Shown: positions 13,832-29,330 of the stretch, one piece after another | Layout of the letters: each line of letters starts with the position of its first letter | Position numbering within the stretch: the first letter of the stretch is position 1 | Assembly: GCF_002443255.2 (NCBI RefSeq) | Contig: NW_019211454.1 | Coordinates: 65,774,179-65,838,178 of the forward strand | Length of the DNA: 64,000 nucleotides | Source: Varroa destructor | Taxonomy: Eukaryota; Arthropoda; Arachnida; Mesostigmata; Varroidae | Reading direction: 5' to 3' | The notes under the pieces: generated by a model | The model's database searches: none | What the model was told of the DNA's origin: nothing | Seen by the model: only the letters and a program-made list of their open reading frames with translations | Translations under genes and position numbers: made by a program

Positions 13832-15604
13832 CGTAAAAGGCCAATGAAAGGGACGCTGTGGAAAGGGATAGAAAGGAGCGTGGCTACGAGTTCGTAGAGG
13901 CCGGGCAACTTAAACTTTCGTTGTCACGGACGGCTTTAGATGAGCTAGTCATGGCGGATAAAAAGGCCCAGCAGTAAGATAATATAGATACAGACAGCTG
14001 CGATGCCAAGGTAAGATGAAGCTGTATCGAGAGAGCCTTCAGACAAAAAGCGGAGCCGCGTCAGCAACACAGGTAATTGCAGTTAGAGCGGCTAAAAGAA
14101 TGGGCGAGGAGAATCGAAGACAGACTGAAGCGGAAAGAGAAGTATCTTTTCAAGTAGCACCGAAGTCTAGTGAATGAGTGGTAAAACAACCTATTTAAAA
14201 CGGGTTTGTATACGCCCACATGCGAATGAGCGCGCACCTGCCACTCCTCGCCTTGGAGATAGCTTTTTTGCTTGCCTGCATGCATACGTTGATTGCTAGC
14301 GTGGACTGACCCTCGAGCGGGGAAAGCTAGTAAGCGGCAAGCCGGCAACCCACCAGAGAGGGCCACACTTCCTTAGAAATAGAAAGTGACAGGGGGACGG
14401 GAGACGTGAACTGCCGCTAGAGGATCTTTTGAGGAAAACAAACCCAACTTTGAAAACATAAACTGGGTGAAATCAAATGGAAATTCTACTTTATGCGTTT
14501 TGCGTCCCGGTTTCCATTACATTTGGTGGCGATAGATGGCGGTCACAATAATAATAGTAGCAATGACCGCGGTAGCTGTAGCTGAAGCAAGTGGCCTCGG
14601 GTTCGACTCTGAGAGGTCTAGAATTGTTTCGTGAACATGCGGCCTCCGGCATCTACGACAAAAACGGCTACAGATGAGATCCTGAGTCTCTTTAGCTAAC
14701 GAACGCCCTTCAACGGCTAAGAATAGAAAAATACATATTTAACTTGTTCTTCTAGTTGATTAGCCCTCTTATCCTCAAGTTATTTGTCAACCTGTGCATA
14801 AGTTCTACCGGCGGCTAAATTACACGACCGTAACAGCCACCGTGAAGCTCCTCGTCCCGCGTATGCGTACGCTTGAATCTCACTAATGACATTTCAATCT
14901 GTCTTATAACAGAGCTCTTTCGAAAATGTTTCGTCGCATAATGAGGTTGATTTAAAGGATGCAAAACAAATAGAGGGAATAAGAGAGATAGGAATAAGAC
15001 GAAAAGGAAATGTCGTCAGGACGGACGATGGGTTTTTATTATGACCACGTGGAGCTGGCAACGAAAGAAGCTAAAATGGCCATCGCGCAGACCTTTATAT
15101 GCCCTTTTAACAACATTGCTTATCAACACGATTACATATTATATCCATATCGATATATATTATATACAGAATCAATAGCCGGTATGGCTAAACGTACCGT
15201 CCATTTGACTGAAATAACCTTTATAATGATATATTTAAATTCGGAAATATAACAGGTGCCTAGTTCGCGTATTACCTCACCAGTCATATGATTACGATAA
15301 CTATATGTACATATAAGTACTACATCTATGCGATATATATATGTAGAAACGGTTAAACCGAAAATAGTCCTGCATGTCGTTACCTTCTTCAATTCTCAAT
15401 GAACCAAACATGCGTCATACAAAAACAGGCCAAAGCGGAACCAGGAGATCAGCAGAGGCTAAAAATAATAATGGCGCTCTATCAGTCGGTGGCTGTGAAT
15501 GGCCATTATTGCTACCACTACAACTACAACTTGAATCCTTGGATTCGCTCAGTTATAGTCCTTAGAAGCTGCGGCAGGGAAACGAAAGGATGCCGCCGTT
15601 AACG

Positions 15605-15630
15605 CTGCTGCTGTTGTTGTTATTATTGTT
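15605..15630 (+). repeat. CTG/TTG/TTA compound trinucleotide repeat
   Basis: CTG units grade into TTG and then TTA units, as in a decaying triplet repeat. No frame uses it. Confidence 0.75.
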
Positions 15631-18600
15631 GATTTTTTCAGCGTTGAAAAGCGTAGTGCAGTCGGCGTGATGAGAAGCCTGGAAAATCGATAGTGAAGAA
15701 AAGTAGCGATATAGCCTCGTTGTCTGTGAACGTTGTGAAGGAGTCCAGCTTGAGCTACTAGCCAGCTGCTTAACGAATCCAGAGCGTCAACGAATTGGGT
15801 CCGATGACCGCTTTCGGTTATATATCGATATTGCTGGCGTCAGAGAGTGACGGGCAATAAGCAATCTATGATCTTTGCTTGAATGATGAAGCTGATACAC
15901 GTATAATATACGTTAAATGTTAAAATAACATATTCTATAACATTAACCAATCGCAATTGATCGCCGAAGGAACGTATTCGGATATATAATGCGACAACAA
16001 CGAAATTTACTTTCATCGAAAAAATTTCTCATAAAACGGTATTTTACTGTGTGACCCGATAGGTGTTACGTTTACTGAGCCCACAGTAAACGCAATACCT
16101 GCCGAGTCAACAACTCTTATCTTTAGTTTTTCATTTATTTTATCCTATTAGGATGCTATTAATTTAAATATAATAATTCAACAAAGTATTTTCATGTTGC
16201 GAACGCTTTCACAGTGATTTTAGTTAATTAAGATGCTGTAGAAAAACTTTCGCCCAATAAAAGATCGTCATCGAGTGAAGCTTCCGCGGCCGCAAAGCCT
16301 TTTCAAACACTGACAAAACTATCGCAAACAGACAGAGAAGCAGGATGGGGCGTCAACCAGCCGAGATTGACCATTCAAAAAAGAAGTACCATACACTCAT
16401 CGACGATCACAATTACCGCCACCTTAAGGTATTCCGTTTCCATGTAATACCAGATCAACAATTGCAGCATTTGATATGGTTTAAGCATAAATAGAGGCTC
16501 GACTGCCATAGGGACCTTGATGCTGACCCTTGCAAAGATCCGACAACTATAATCCATATGATTCACTTTATTCATCTTTATACTTCAATCGGCTGGCCCA
16601 CAAAATTTGTCTCCAAATATATATATGTATATATATACATATGAGTTTCTAATGAAAAAACTTCATAAATTGAGATAACTTTGGAAAAATTGATATCGTG
16701 TCCAGAAGCTTCATCTGTTTAAAGACAGCACTTGTATGAGGTGTACCTACTGCATGCCTCGACGAAGGCACAGCTCACGAACGTCTTGATTAAATGTTCT
16801 AGCCATTGGTTTTGATCCCGACTTCAAATCGAGATGCAGATCACTCGAAGATTGTGTTTTCAACTTACTTCTCTAATTTTGCAAGCGGATTTTACTAACA
16901 GTTACGAACATAAACAATATTGCGAATTCACTAATTTTTATTTGAAGTCGCCGACACGGGTGGTAAAAATTCAAGGGTCCAAAAAACGCGAAGGAGCACA
17001 CACAGCCTAAAAGCGGATGACTGCGGATCCACTTCTTTATTTCAGGAAATCTCCCTCTCAGACATTCGAAAAGGTTAACAAAGATTGACGAGGACTCGGA
17101 CCGCTAATATCGGGCACCCACGAAAATTCCTAGTCTCGATAGGGCTTTGCCTGCGCCGTTTCGTCAGGTAGCATTTTGTAGTATTCGTGCGCTGACTGAA
17201 GAAATAGGTGGTTGAGGGAACTAAGACAAGTTACTAAAACAGTGCGAAAATGTTGGAAAGGCACGCTTCGACGAGACGGCCTCCTCAGTCCCGGTCGAAA
17301 AGCAAAATGGCAGGAAGAGTTCCTGCAAGCGGTAAATAGACTGATGACCAGTTTATTCCTGTCTTCGGAAACGAGAAGAATGTCAACAAGCATAACGACG
17401 AAGATATTGAAAACAGGAATATCTGTCACTACAAGGACTGTCGTTTTCTGCTCGACTGGACGCCGCATAAAGCCATTAGACAGACAAAAAGGAGCTTAAC
17501 GAATCGGCCGAGACGAAAGAAGAAAGGCACTAACGAACCTACCAGCATATTTTGAGATTCTCCATCCAAGACTGACAACAAGGTTACTATCATACACATA
17601 CTAGGAGTAAGAGTGTACGCAAATGCGCAGAAACCGACACCGTATCATGCTATAGAGCTATGGATAGCTTCGCGACATGTTCAGTAGAAAAGAAAACAGT
17701 CTGGTCAGAAATCAGGACGCCAAAGCAAAGATTAGACCTTTCTAGTGGTTAGCAGGCAAGCTCGTGGCAACCAGCAACATCAGTGCTTCAACTTTGCGGT
17801 TTGTGTTGCCGTTTAGCATCGTTTCAGACGGCTGGCTTTTAGCAAAATTTGTCTACGCCCGTTTTCGATGCTGGACCGACTTACGTATTTCTAGGCTAAC
17901 ACACAAACACGTTGCCATTGTACCACTACAGCGATGTTATGGGCTCTGGCTGCCAGAATATAAACAAAGTTCAGGATAAGAAATTAGCTGAATATATACA
18001 TAGTAGAGATCTTATCCATAAGTAAATGGAAATAGACTAGAGCATTTCAGCTTTACCTAAACCTTCTTGGACCCGTTTTGCTCAGCTACTCTAGTAGAAT
18101 GTAAAACGTTTCAATTCATATTAACCAGAGAGCACGTCCCCTCAATTGTAACAAGGCCAGTGTATCACTCCAGTGTAGACGTACTACCAATATTGATTTT
18201 GCGTTATCTCTCGTTTTGTAACGCACATTGATAGTACTGTGCAATATGTTACCTCGATCATACATTGCGCAATTACCACTTTTCTATATAATCATTGTTA
18301 TTGTTATATAATAATTGCAACCGTTCTTGTAACACTGTGTTTCTCTTTTCCTAGTGTACGTAATAGGACAAGCATACGTTCCAAAGATCGAGTTTGCCGT
18401 TTAAGGCTCTAGTACGTCTTGAGTGGGTGATTTACTCAGGACGAAGGTTACGTTATCTGCGATATGAAATGATCCCACTTCCTGTTTTTCATTTCTATAT
18501 CGCACTGTCTTCAGTCGTTTGCCACAACTGCTGCTGCAGTATATCTGTCCGTGTGTTTACCATGTTAGTGGTCGCCATCTTTTGACAGTGACGCGTCTGG

Positions 18601-21600
18601 GTTTATTCCGGAGTTAATTACTGACTTCTACTCGTACGATCGTTGAGTCGTCGTCGCCATCACCGAGTGACTGACTGACTGAAGGTCGAGAATCGTTTGA
18701 CTTGCCCTTGCTGCCAGCCCTACTCTCCGGACAATGTCAGAAGCACTCAAGCGTCAGAGTGATTCATCTTTTTGCCATCGTCCGCTCGTCGCAGTGCTTC
18801 CTTTTTTTTTGACGGCTAGTTGAAAAAGTTCAGTAGCGGTAAAGCAAAGATCGATAGCCAGCAGTAATGATAATGGACTGCCTATAAAGTAACTTCAATC
18901 GCTGTTGTTGCCGCCATCGTCGTAGTCGCGCATCAGTTGCTGGCAATGGAATTAATTAGGCAGCTGTTCCGAAGTCAAAATGACAGATCAATGGTTTTTG
19001 CTGCTGTTAAAGCTATCCGACGTCTCTATGCTGAGCACCCAGAAATGAGGCCTTTAGTGGGGCTGTTTCCAGTGTCAGCTCTGATTTAGTGAGATGTAGC
19101 GTAGGCATCGATAGAGAAAAACGTCAGTGCTATACAGGCGGACGGCACTGTAGGCAGCGACAAGCAGTGGTTAGCAGAAACACAGTACAAACGGCACTTT
19201 GTACTCACTGTAGCGTCAGGACAGCTTAACTATCATCTCTGGTACTAGAAACACGATTATAGCTTTCATTTTGGCCTACCCTCTACGACTTTCGCGCCTA
19301 CCGCTGCAATAGGCACCAGCAGAATCCTTACAGCGACAACCCGTCCGGTGATGCAGATAGAGGACGCCATCACTAACACAGTCATGCCACTGCTATTATT
19401 CCGAGGGAATTTTCAATGCAAAAAAAGGCTTCGCTAATCTAACAGGCATTGCAGCGTTTTGCCGTCCGCCTTCTCGGCTAAATTTTGTCGCTTGAAAGAC
19501 CATGTAACCACAACGGTAAGCAACAAAACATCCAAGCTGTAATAAAAAGTATCCGGAGACAGATAGATCTATAATCGACGCTGAAAGGAATGATCAGAGC
19601 AATAAGAGAGGAAGAATAGGCACAGTTATCTACGTTAAATATAACTGGTTTATACGCACGTATAATTAATTAAAGACATAACAAATTATGCGTAATGGGA
19701 AAGGAAATAACCCTTTTTGTCCTCCTAGACGCACGGAGCTAGGTAAAGGCATGCCGAGAGACAACAATGTTATAGACACTGAAATGCTAAAAGGCTTCTT
19801 GAATCCTCTGCGCCAGTCGAGTGACTGGCAGTCGTCAATCTCAAACGAGATGCCGCTCTATCGGACTACCATCTGCCTTTCATAGGACGGACTGATTAGG
19901 GTGTAGACAAGCAAACCGATCGGGGAAACGAGAGGGAACTTTTTGCGTCTTACATATTTATGTAAACGGATGAAAGGTGCAAGTGCTCATGAACTCGTCA
20001 AAATAAGATACGTTTTAGATTAGCGCTATCTTTGTGACCTTGTAATGCAGCATGACTTAGGACTATCTCTTCACCTTATAATATACCGATTCTAGGATAA
20101 TAAGCTAAGTAAGCCTTTAAGATAAAACACTTTTTGTCCTGGCAACTCTCACACAAAGCCACTATGTCGAACAATTAATCGCTCAATACGTGCAACCTCT
20201 CAGCCGTATACATACATAAACACCCACCTTATCGAGAATGGACATTATCAGAAGTACCATAAGCTAAGAACTTTCAGTCTGCCTGCAAGAAGCCTGCAAG
20301 ATTTCGGCTTTATCTTACCTGAGTCCACCTATTTAACCGCCATAGTGTTAGCTCCTTATTTGAGTAGGATTTTTTCGAAACGCTGAAAGTTACAATGTAT
20401 TTGTTTCCCTAACATTGTGTCGTCCGCACATAGCCCATCACAAAGCCATTCGTGTGAATAACGTGCCAATAACGTGTGAAACCCCTATCATATATTTATA
20501 CGATTAGAGCTTCACACAAGTAACGAATAGGAACAATGCATGGCCTGTTTTTTACACCTTTGGGTCGAGTGCGACGGCTCTTTTTTACTGCTGCCGTTGC
20601 CATCCCCAACCATTAATAGCCGGTCGCAGTTGTCCCTAGCCGCCCGCCCCACCCCTATCATTGCCTGGTACATTCACTCTAGTTCTCATTATAACCCTCG
20701 GTGGTTCGATTTAACGCCGACGGCTGTGTGGTATCGGTCGAACGTTGCTGGCAGGAACGCAATGGAAAAGAAGGATCCATTTCTTCAATGAACATAATCT
20801 ATCAAAGCTACAATATCGATTGCGATCATTGTTCGGTTATCTACATTTTTTCTGTGCCGATCGACAGTAGCCGTGTGCCTGTGAATGTTGTCATGCGTAA
20901 CGTAATGCCACCGCTATTGATGAATAGCAGATGGATAGGTAATAGTGATCAATGTTGTGTCGAGACGAGACACTCGCCACTATGAAGGACAATCTTCGAC
21001 GTCAGCGAGACAACAAACTAGCATGCCCATGAAAAAATACAGGTTGATATCAATCTGGCCACTGCTACTAGCAAGGCCTTTTTTCTGAAGAAGGTAACGA
21101 AAGTCGTAATCGATCAAATGGACGGAAACAAAGAATAACATGCAACAAACGAACCTTGTGAGATTAGAAACAAACAAGAAGAAAAACAAAATCGAAAAAA
21201 AAAATGCAAAATAGTGGATAAACATAGTTTTATGAAAAAGAAACCCGTTTTTTTTCTCACGAAATGTCACAACAATGAATTGAACCAATTGAGTGGCTGC
21301 CATTCGACAACGAAGTATCGCTTTGACTACATCTGCGTCTCCATATATGATAGCTAGCTAGCCAGCTAGCTCGGTAGCACGTAAATTCGCTGCTACGGTG
21401 GTGCAGCAAAGGGCACAGACGAAGAGGCTAGCACAGATGGACTCTATTGAATGACGTACGGAAACCGAGTATGCTTTTCGGGCCCTCACGCACACACACG
21501 TAAAATAGAAGCGTCGAGAGATGTTGTTACAAGTAGTTCGTGTGAAAATTGTGCGTATGCAGGGAGGCGGTTCCAAGCGTATCGCTTAGCGTTTACGCGC

Positions 21601-24600
21601 TATGATGATCAGGGGCAAACCGTTTGATTGACCAAGAGATATGGATACAAGCAATGCATGCGTTGACGCCTGACAACGTCGTGCTGCTAGTGCAACTTCC
21701 GTGCTTGAACCCTGTCAAAAAACAAAGGCCGCAAATAGACGATTAGGTAAGCCTTTGAGGAGGACACGTACCATAAACCTAATGCGACTACAATGGAACG
21801 TTTCCACTAACAACAATAGCAACAATACGAGTAGCAACATACGAATCGAAAGAGAACTATCCATATTCTACCGCTCGTGCTTGCTATTGTCAAACGGAAA
21901 GGGAGGGAAATTATAAACAGAGTGGTGAGAGAGAGGAAGTTTTTTAGACGTTTGCACGAGTGACCATATAGACCTGTAAAAACATCGAAATATCAACTAG
22001 TCGGCCGACGGGCCACCGACCGACCAACGAACAATTAACCAACAGATAGCCTTCAAATCACCCTTTCAACTATTTGCAATAAAGTATTATCGGTCCCTGT
22101 ATTTGTAATGTGTCTCAAGTCGTGTGCTGGCAAATGTGAGCAGCGGGTGTGCACGCTAAGTTATCGTGCGAAATTATCTTCGTATGCTCTGATAGCAGTA
22201 AGTTCGTGCTGCTGCCATCATTGATAGATATTGAATCATGTCGGTTACTCTTACCGTATCGTTTCGTGCTGCTTTGTTAGACCATTTGGCTGAATTAGGC
22301 TCGCAAACGAGCTGCAGCATTGATTCGATGTATATTTAAGTTAAGGCAGTTTGCAAATAGGCCGCAAGGACAGTATAGCCATATGACGGTCAAATGAAGT
22401 CCTTAACCTGAACGAGAAAGGCCATGAAACAACACCGACGCTATATATATACCCTATAGGTAAAGTAGAATGCATTTCGCTTCTCTGTTGTAACTGTTCC
22501 ATAATTATGTCGATACCTGCTGGTAATATGTGCAGAGGACTAGGGTCGAGGCATAATCTGCACATGGGCCGGGGAAGATGTTAAGCGAGAGTTTGTGCAG
22601 TTGAAATGATAGCACAGTTAAGATTATTTGTCATCTCAATAGTGTACATATTATTGCACCGTGACTAGAGGTAAAAGAAATTTAGTCATCCACCCTATAT
22701 ATATATAGAGCTTGTTGTACTCAATGCCCAAAAATTATAGATTCTTCATCTCGCCGGCATAGTTTTAATAATAATTTTCTAAAAACATAAAAATGATCAA
22801 GTGTAACGAGCGCCTCTCTAGTAAGAACATCGGTACATTAGTTAAAGCAAGCCCTTTACGCCAATAGTAACAACTGAATTATCATCGGCCGCATCGTCAC
22901 TAACTGCCCGCACTAATGCTCAATTCAGAAATTTTTGAAATTCTGCTGCGTCAATCAGTTGCACTCCGGCGCTCAGGGAAATGGATCGTGTTCATGTCAA
23001 AACATTGTCGTAACATTTACGAGACAACGTCACGTCGTAGAGAAACAACACTCGCAACGCATCGAGCACGTTCAGGGCAAATGGACGGGGCAAACGGCAC
23101 AACAGCCTTCTGTGAGCCCACAGTTCTTAACCCCTAAATTCTTCTTCTCGGTCGTATAACGCAAACCGGCTAAATGGCTTATATTATTTGCGACCGTGAT
23201 GACTGCTGGCTTCAAGAACATGCGGACGCATTCACAGAAGTGTGTGATCTAGCAATATGGATGACACGAGCCAATTGTAATAGTTTTTTAAAACTGCAAC
23301 AAACAGTGGAGTGTATATCCATATACATTCGACACAAGCACTACTCCTCGCAGATTGATTTGATAGGATTCTATCATATAGCCATATGTCCCTTATCTCA
23401 GAAGTAGATTCTAATGGCTATTTCCTTTAAAAGGATCGCTCGCCAGGTAAATAGACCATCAAACGCCATTATCAAATCATATTTAAGAAGGTTTCAGGAT
23501 CCCTGCCCTGTCCTGTCTCACGCTCCAACGTCCTTTTTATAATGCTACCATTTGTCTATCTATATTTCTGCGTTTTTGAAGATTATGCGTACCCAGCATA
23601 TCGTTACGTCACGGTTACTTCTGCGAATTACTAGGTAGTATTGCAGTCGCTGATGTTGTTGCCATATGGCAATGCAGTATTAGAATGTTTCGTCGGTGTG
23701 CTCCGTTACAGAACATTTCGGCCGCGTGTACTGTATGTTACAAACATACGTTTCTCATAACGTGTAACTACATGCATACGCTACTTTGCAACTATGTCAG
23801 CATCGAATACAAACACACGCAAGCCGCCTTGTTAGGCCAAATTGTCTTGGTGTAGTTCTTTGTAACAGGCCAAACTCCGCCGTGTAAACAACCTTTCCTA
23901 CACGCCCTTCTATCAATTTCGTTCCCCTTCCAAGCCCGCTCGCGATTCTCGCAGTTGATACCGCAGACGACGTTTCCGGTCTTTGGGATCTGGTTGTTTC
24001 TATTGGGCAAGGACTAAAATCTCATGTCAAACGAAGCTCAGCTCGGTTCTATAGCCAACCCTCTTCCGATAGACTGTATCGGGTTCAGCCATAGCATATG
24101 CGTTCGGTTACTATTTATTGTACTTGCTGAAGCTGTAACTAGATCTAACAGCAAACCGCTAATGCTGGATGGAGATGGAACCCAAATCGGGTCTTGTGCT
24201 GAAGTTCAATCCCGGTAGAGTTAAAAGTAATGGACCGTTCACCGAGCAGCGAACCGATGATTTTTGCTATTTCACCCCAGAGTCCAAGACCGTATAACAT
24301 AGTATACGAATGCATACACATATATGCTAGGTACTACGTTTTCTTGAGTGGGGATCTATAACATCGTTAATACCTAAACAGTAATTGCTTCTGGTCAGTA
24401 ATACCTAGAATAATCGAGCACTCTAATTCCGTTCAACCGTATTGGAGTCAAAGTCAACTTGTCAGTACTAATGAAGATTAAGCCAATCTCTGCGTGAATT
24501 CCAATTCTAACGCTTCCGAGCGTGATCTTGAGGTCGGCATATAAAAATCAACGACAAAGCAACGATGTTTTGAAAGAGACAGAACTCCCAATCTTCAGTT

Positions 24601-27600
24601 CGCGTTTATAAGCAAGTCTATGAAAATGTGTTTTGCACTCTCCTGTTACGTATCTCATATCATATCCTGCAAGGCCCTATTATAGATCGCATTTAACACT
24701 AGCCAACAGCGACAACTGTGTTCGAACGTATATTAACCTCCCTTTCCACCATTTATACAGACGCGATAGACACGTGCATGGTAACATGCACCTACTTCGC
24801 TTGCCATGATACTTCATCGCTCCGCCTTCATCTGTTGTTTTCCTTTTACTTTTTTTCTATTACTATCTTCGCACTAAACGAATTTTTATCCTATGTTGAA
24901 ATCCTGCTAGAATCCACGACTATTAGCAGCCATTGTTGTCGTTGTAGACATTTCGAGGCTGATCAGCGAAAGATTTTAGCGTTAACTGCGCTATCGTTTC
25001 GCTCCGCTTAGTTGCATACGATAAAGGCCAAAACACAATGGTTAAGGAGATGATAGCAGTAGGAACGCGGCCATTGACAACGGCAGAAATGAGCCGAGCG
25101 GAAAATTGAAGAAAGCAAAAACAGAAGCATCCCGAGGAACGGCAATGGTAGAAGTAGTAGAAGGAATCGACGGATTTTTATTTACACGATTCGACGATTA
25201 CGCCAGCGGTAGCTTTGCTAGTGATGGCAGTATTTTCCCTGTAAATATTAGTTATGATAATGAAGTATCGGCATGGCTATGGGTATGTATATCAGCCACC
25301 CGTATATGTCATTTCACCGTCGGTAAACTGTGGCCATAGATGTTCGATATATTCCAGCTCATCTGCGGGAGAGTGGCTCAAAACGACACACAAGAGAACG
25401 AGATGCTTCTGCATCTGTAACATGCTATTGCTTATTGATAGGGATCATGTTTTTACGCGGGAAACTAGACAGGAAAAAGAAGTTTAATACCGATAGAAAG
25501 ATGACCCCCGACCAAGTAAAGACGAACCATTCAAGGAGAATTGTTCTTCTGGATCTTAACAACGATAATCCACTTGTGCCTCTGCGTTCACTTGTATCAG
25601 CTGGTCTGCTGCTATACTAAATATATAGGTACTCACAAAGATAACGTCGGGCAAAAATTTATACACTTGTCCGCAGATTTACTGTTCAACATTAGCAGCG
25701 GCAATAGATAGATATATATATATAAACTCGTGCAATTAATGCAAAACCAATGACGATTTTCGTACATTGTGTGCTTCTGTAATTTGTTCTGTGCTACTTG
25801 ATCCTGTGAGAAGATTTTTCCATTACTCGACGATAAAGAAATCGTCATTGCTTCATTTAAATTAGCAAATATGCTTACCTCAGGTTCCAATGAAGGGTAT
25901 GTTGAGAAATAACGTTGTAGACACGTGCCGCAGTTTCATCTTAAGTTTATCCTTACCGATAATGAACAATAAAAAACGTAAATAAAATATAAGTTTGTAG
26001 TCACGCTCAAAAATCTTAGATACAATGTAATTTTAAATACTTTATAATCTTCCTTCCTTTGTACCGCGCCACACTTGTGCACCTCATGTGAGCGGTTTAG
26101 CTTTTATTTTCAAGGCCTCAATTGCCGCATCAGATTCGCTATCGCGCTATATATAGACATCTATAGCCCAGTGTCGCGAAGCCACGATTATAAACCCATC
26201 AGGCCCACATTTTAGTTGAGGCTCTCTTGAAATACGGAAAGATTCTAAACGATAACAAATCAGACATACAAATCGTAGAAGTTGACTTAAAAATTGTCTC
26301 AAGTTTATAGTAAAGATTCTTTTTTACTGTGAGACAGAGTTGTTCTCAGCTTGTTTCTAAAAATACGCTTCTTAGAAGAACAACTTCCAATATGGCAGGT
26401 TGCAGGATAATAGCACAGTTGATGTCTCTTGTCTTCGAAGGCGCTTGTTAGCGACTCTACTTCGTAATGGCTGACGTTGTTTGTTCATTTTTATCTAAAT
26501 AATTGATTTCCTGTTTTATACGGTGCGCACCGCGTTCTAAGGTCAGTTCAGCGCGCACACGATGGTCCATAAACCTGCCTAATTCAATTATTTTTTTTTA
26601 CAGATTTCATTATGGCTCAGTATCAGTGCTGATTTGTTTGTGCAGAACCGCCTTTGTTAACATAATGCTATTGACTGATAACTGTAACAGCACTTTAATA
26701 ACTATGAAGGTTAAAATTATTATTGTTCTTACTATAGCTTACAAAAGTGTAGCTTTGTTAACAACCCAAAGTGTGTATGTGTGTGCTTAGTTTGTACCGA
26801 GCTCTTTCAACTATTGTAGAATAGAAATATCGTTCCGCATCGAGCGACCGTTTTTTGCTCGTAATTTTAAATGTTCTTTTTTAATTTTGTTTTTTGAAAT
26901 TCCCATACAAACTATTCGCCGCATAGTCAATATGGAGTGGCTGCGTTCATGAATAGCTGGTGAGCGATTGATTAAGGTGAACCTGAGGTGACAGTAAATT
27001 ATCTCTAAGAAGAAAAAGATCTAGTCCAAAATTTGATGGGTGATTACCGTTATGTGCCGTTTTTTGGCTACCATAATCGTACAAGGGTCACAATTTGCTC
27101 TCATTTACATTTTCTGCCCGTTCAATTCAGTCTGTACGCCTGTGCCACTCTGTTAAACCTCACCTTCGCCAACGCCATCGCGGACCTTGTAGGAAACTAC
27201 ATGCGTATCGTAAATACTGAATGAGTCTCCTGCGATTTGTGATCGCTCGCATGATCCGAGGAGGCGGTCTTTCGCAAATCTACAAACGCAACGTAAGCTA
27301 AAGGCCGATAGTGAGCATTGCACTAGTTAGCGGTAACGTTGTAGACAGTCGACCGAACGAGCTAGTGGTCGATTGTAAAAACGAGGCAAAAATATGTTGA
27401 ATCAAAAGGAAACATACTGAACATAGGAAACACCTGAATAATCAGGCAAAGGAAAACTCTCTCGCAGGTTATTCAGTTAGTAACATGTCGGGACAAGACC
27501 TAAGGACCCTAGGAATCCTTGCGCTACTGAGATCATAGCGTTGTATCGACGTGAAGCGGACCACCGTCTATCGTGATCGTTTATATAGGATGTCTACGGG

Positions 27601-28001
27601 CTGTCTGTCCGTTTTGCCCCAACGCGTATCATTGTCTGCTTATGTCAGCTCCGCTTACCGACAATCATTCTATAGAATATGTCAATATCAATGGGTCAGG
27701 GCGGCGGTGTAAATATGATAATAGACCGCTATTATTGTTACAAAATGGCGGAATTTCGCTTTTTGTTGTGGTAATGTAGGATAACTTGAAAGAGGAGTAG
27801 AGTAACATAAATGCAGGGATATATATGTGGGCTACATAGCTTTTATTTGTACGCCTTTGCTAAAAATGTTTTTAAGCACTGGGTCGCTACTTTATAGAAA
27901 GAGATAATTCAAAAATGGAACGCGACTGATTCGCTCGGCCAGAATAGGATGTAATGAGGTGCGTAGATGAAAAACAAAAAAAATGTTTGTTTCTAATGTA
28001 T

Positions 28002-28025
28002 TATATATATATATACATATATATT
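28002..28025. repeat. AT microsatellite with one C interruption
   Basis: A TA tract with a single ACAT interruption. Confidence 0.85.
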
Positions 28026-28645
28026 GGACACGCTCAATCCCTACATGCTCGTTGTTGTACTTTGGAGCTCAAATGGGCCCGAGCGCACAACACCATTTGA
28101 AAAAATGCCTTGGCTATAAAACGGTTCCTGAAACGCACCAAACAACAGCGTTGCTGTATAGTACGGCGCGGCAAAGCTAATATTAAGAGGTGCCATAGAC
28201 GAATCCAATGAACCACGGCACAAGTTCTCTTTGTGTATAGACATTTCTTGCCAAAGTTTCCTTCGTTTGCGGTGCTCTTCTCTTTGATTGGTACTCGCAT
28301 CAAACTATTTACACATGGCCTGTAGCTTTTCAGTCGTTTTCCGTTCTTATAGCATCATTGATGCGCTATGAGAGATCCTTCCATGTGCTACCCCTACAGA
28401 AGAGTAGTTACAGAATGCTATTAGAATTTTCTTCTGGGGCCGATTTTCCTGAAATTTCATCGACACCTTCCATTTAGGCTGTTCCCTCAGATGAGATATT
28501 GCCAAGGTAGAAGGGGTTTGCCATCGTGCCCTTAATACTTTTGCACGCTTTGCAACTAACGTTCAGCCGATCGATCTTTCATCCTCTTATCTGCCCCGAT
28601 CGTTACCGCCAGTACCCAAGACTAATCGATTTCAACGTATTGAGA

Positions 28646-28661
28646 CGTTAATTAATTAACG
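28646..28661. repeat. 16 bp perfect palindrome with GAG/CTC outer arms
   Basis: CGTTAATTAATTAACG is perfectly self-complementary. One mismatched base on each side separates it from GAG (28642-28644) and CTC (28663-28665), which also pair. The TTAATTAATTAA core could bind homeodomain dimers, but this is only a shape-based guess. Confidence 0.75.
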
Positions 28662-29301
28662 CCTCATGCGCTTATTGTTTTCTCTTTCTCATCCTTTCGC
28701 TTTTTCTTCTTTGGTCTCGTTCTGTCTATGGAATCGGCTCCATCTCGAGAGGCTGAAAGACATCGTTATACCTAAACTGTTTATATGTCCAAGTGCCGAG
28801 CAGTAGGTCACAGAAGAAGGGGCAAGTCCTACGTCTGGTCCGGCGAGTGCTGTTGCGACGCCCCACTAAACTTGCTGCTTACGTCCGGTATAATGCAACT
28901 TGATCCTATCTGTCGAGCTACCAGCATTGCCCCGCCCCACAGCGATCGTAAGCTTCTGTCCATTATCCGTTGAGCCTTCCGACATTGAGTAAACCGGGAA
29001 AGAGCAGGCATTCAGACATATCGAAGTGGCCTGCTATTTATGCTGTGTACGGCAAAGGTACCTTCCCTATAGCATATTTCCTTCTCTCACACATTTGAAA
29101 TAAATGTCGGCGCGCAAGTTGAAGTTTCTTCACCCAAGGGTAAATGCGTATATAGTACTTACATCTCTAGCGAAGTTCAGTCATGGAGGGTTCACTAAGC
29201 TGTGTTCATTTCAGTCTGAGCTCGTACAATTTAGAACCAAACAATCATTCATGACGTAACCAGTATCTCCACCAACCAGTATTGTCGCATAATGAATCAG
29301 C

Positions 29302-29330
29302 TATATATATATATATAAGCCTATATATAT
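29302..29330. repeat. Two adjacent AT tracts
   Basis: Two TA runs are separated by AAGCC and followed by GAGC. Confidence 0.8.

Noticed and set aside
14600..14609. GGTTCGACTC, a tRNA B-box look-alike
   Set aside because: The T stem does not close with the correct loop size, and no A box or acceptor stem is present upstream.
16345..16494. 49-codon plus-strand frame with Lys/His-rich peptide
   Set aside because: Too short, no homologue recognised, and no splice support on either side.
17130..17499. Mirrored frames of 112 (minus) and 95 (plus) codons
   Set aside because: They are opposite-strand shadows of each other, with no recognisable family and a length expected by chance.
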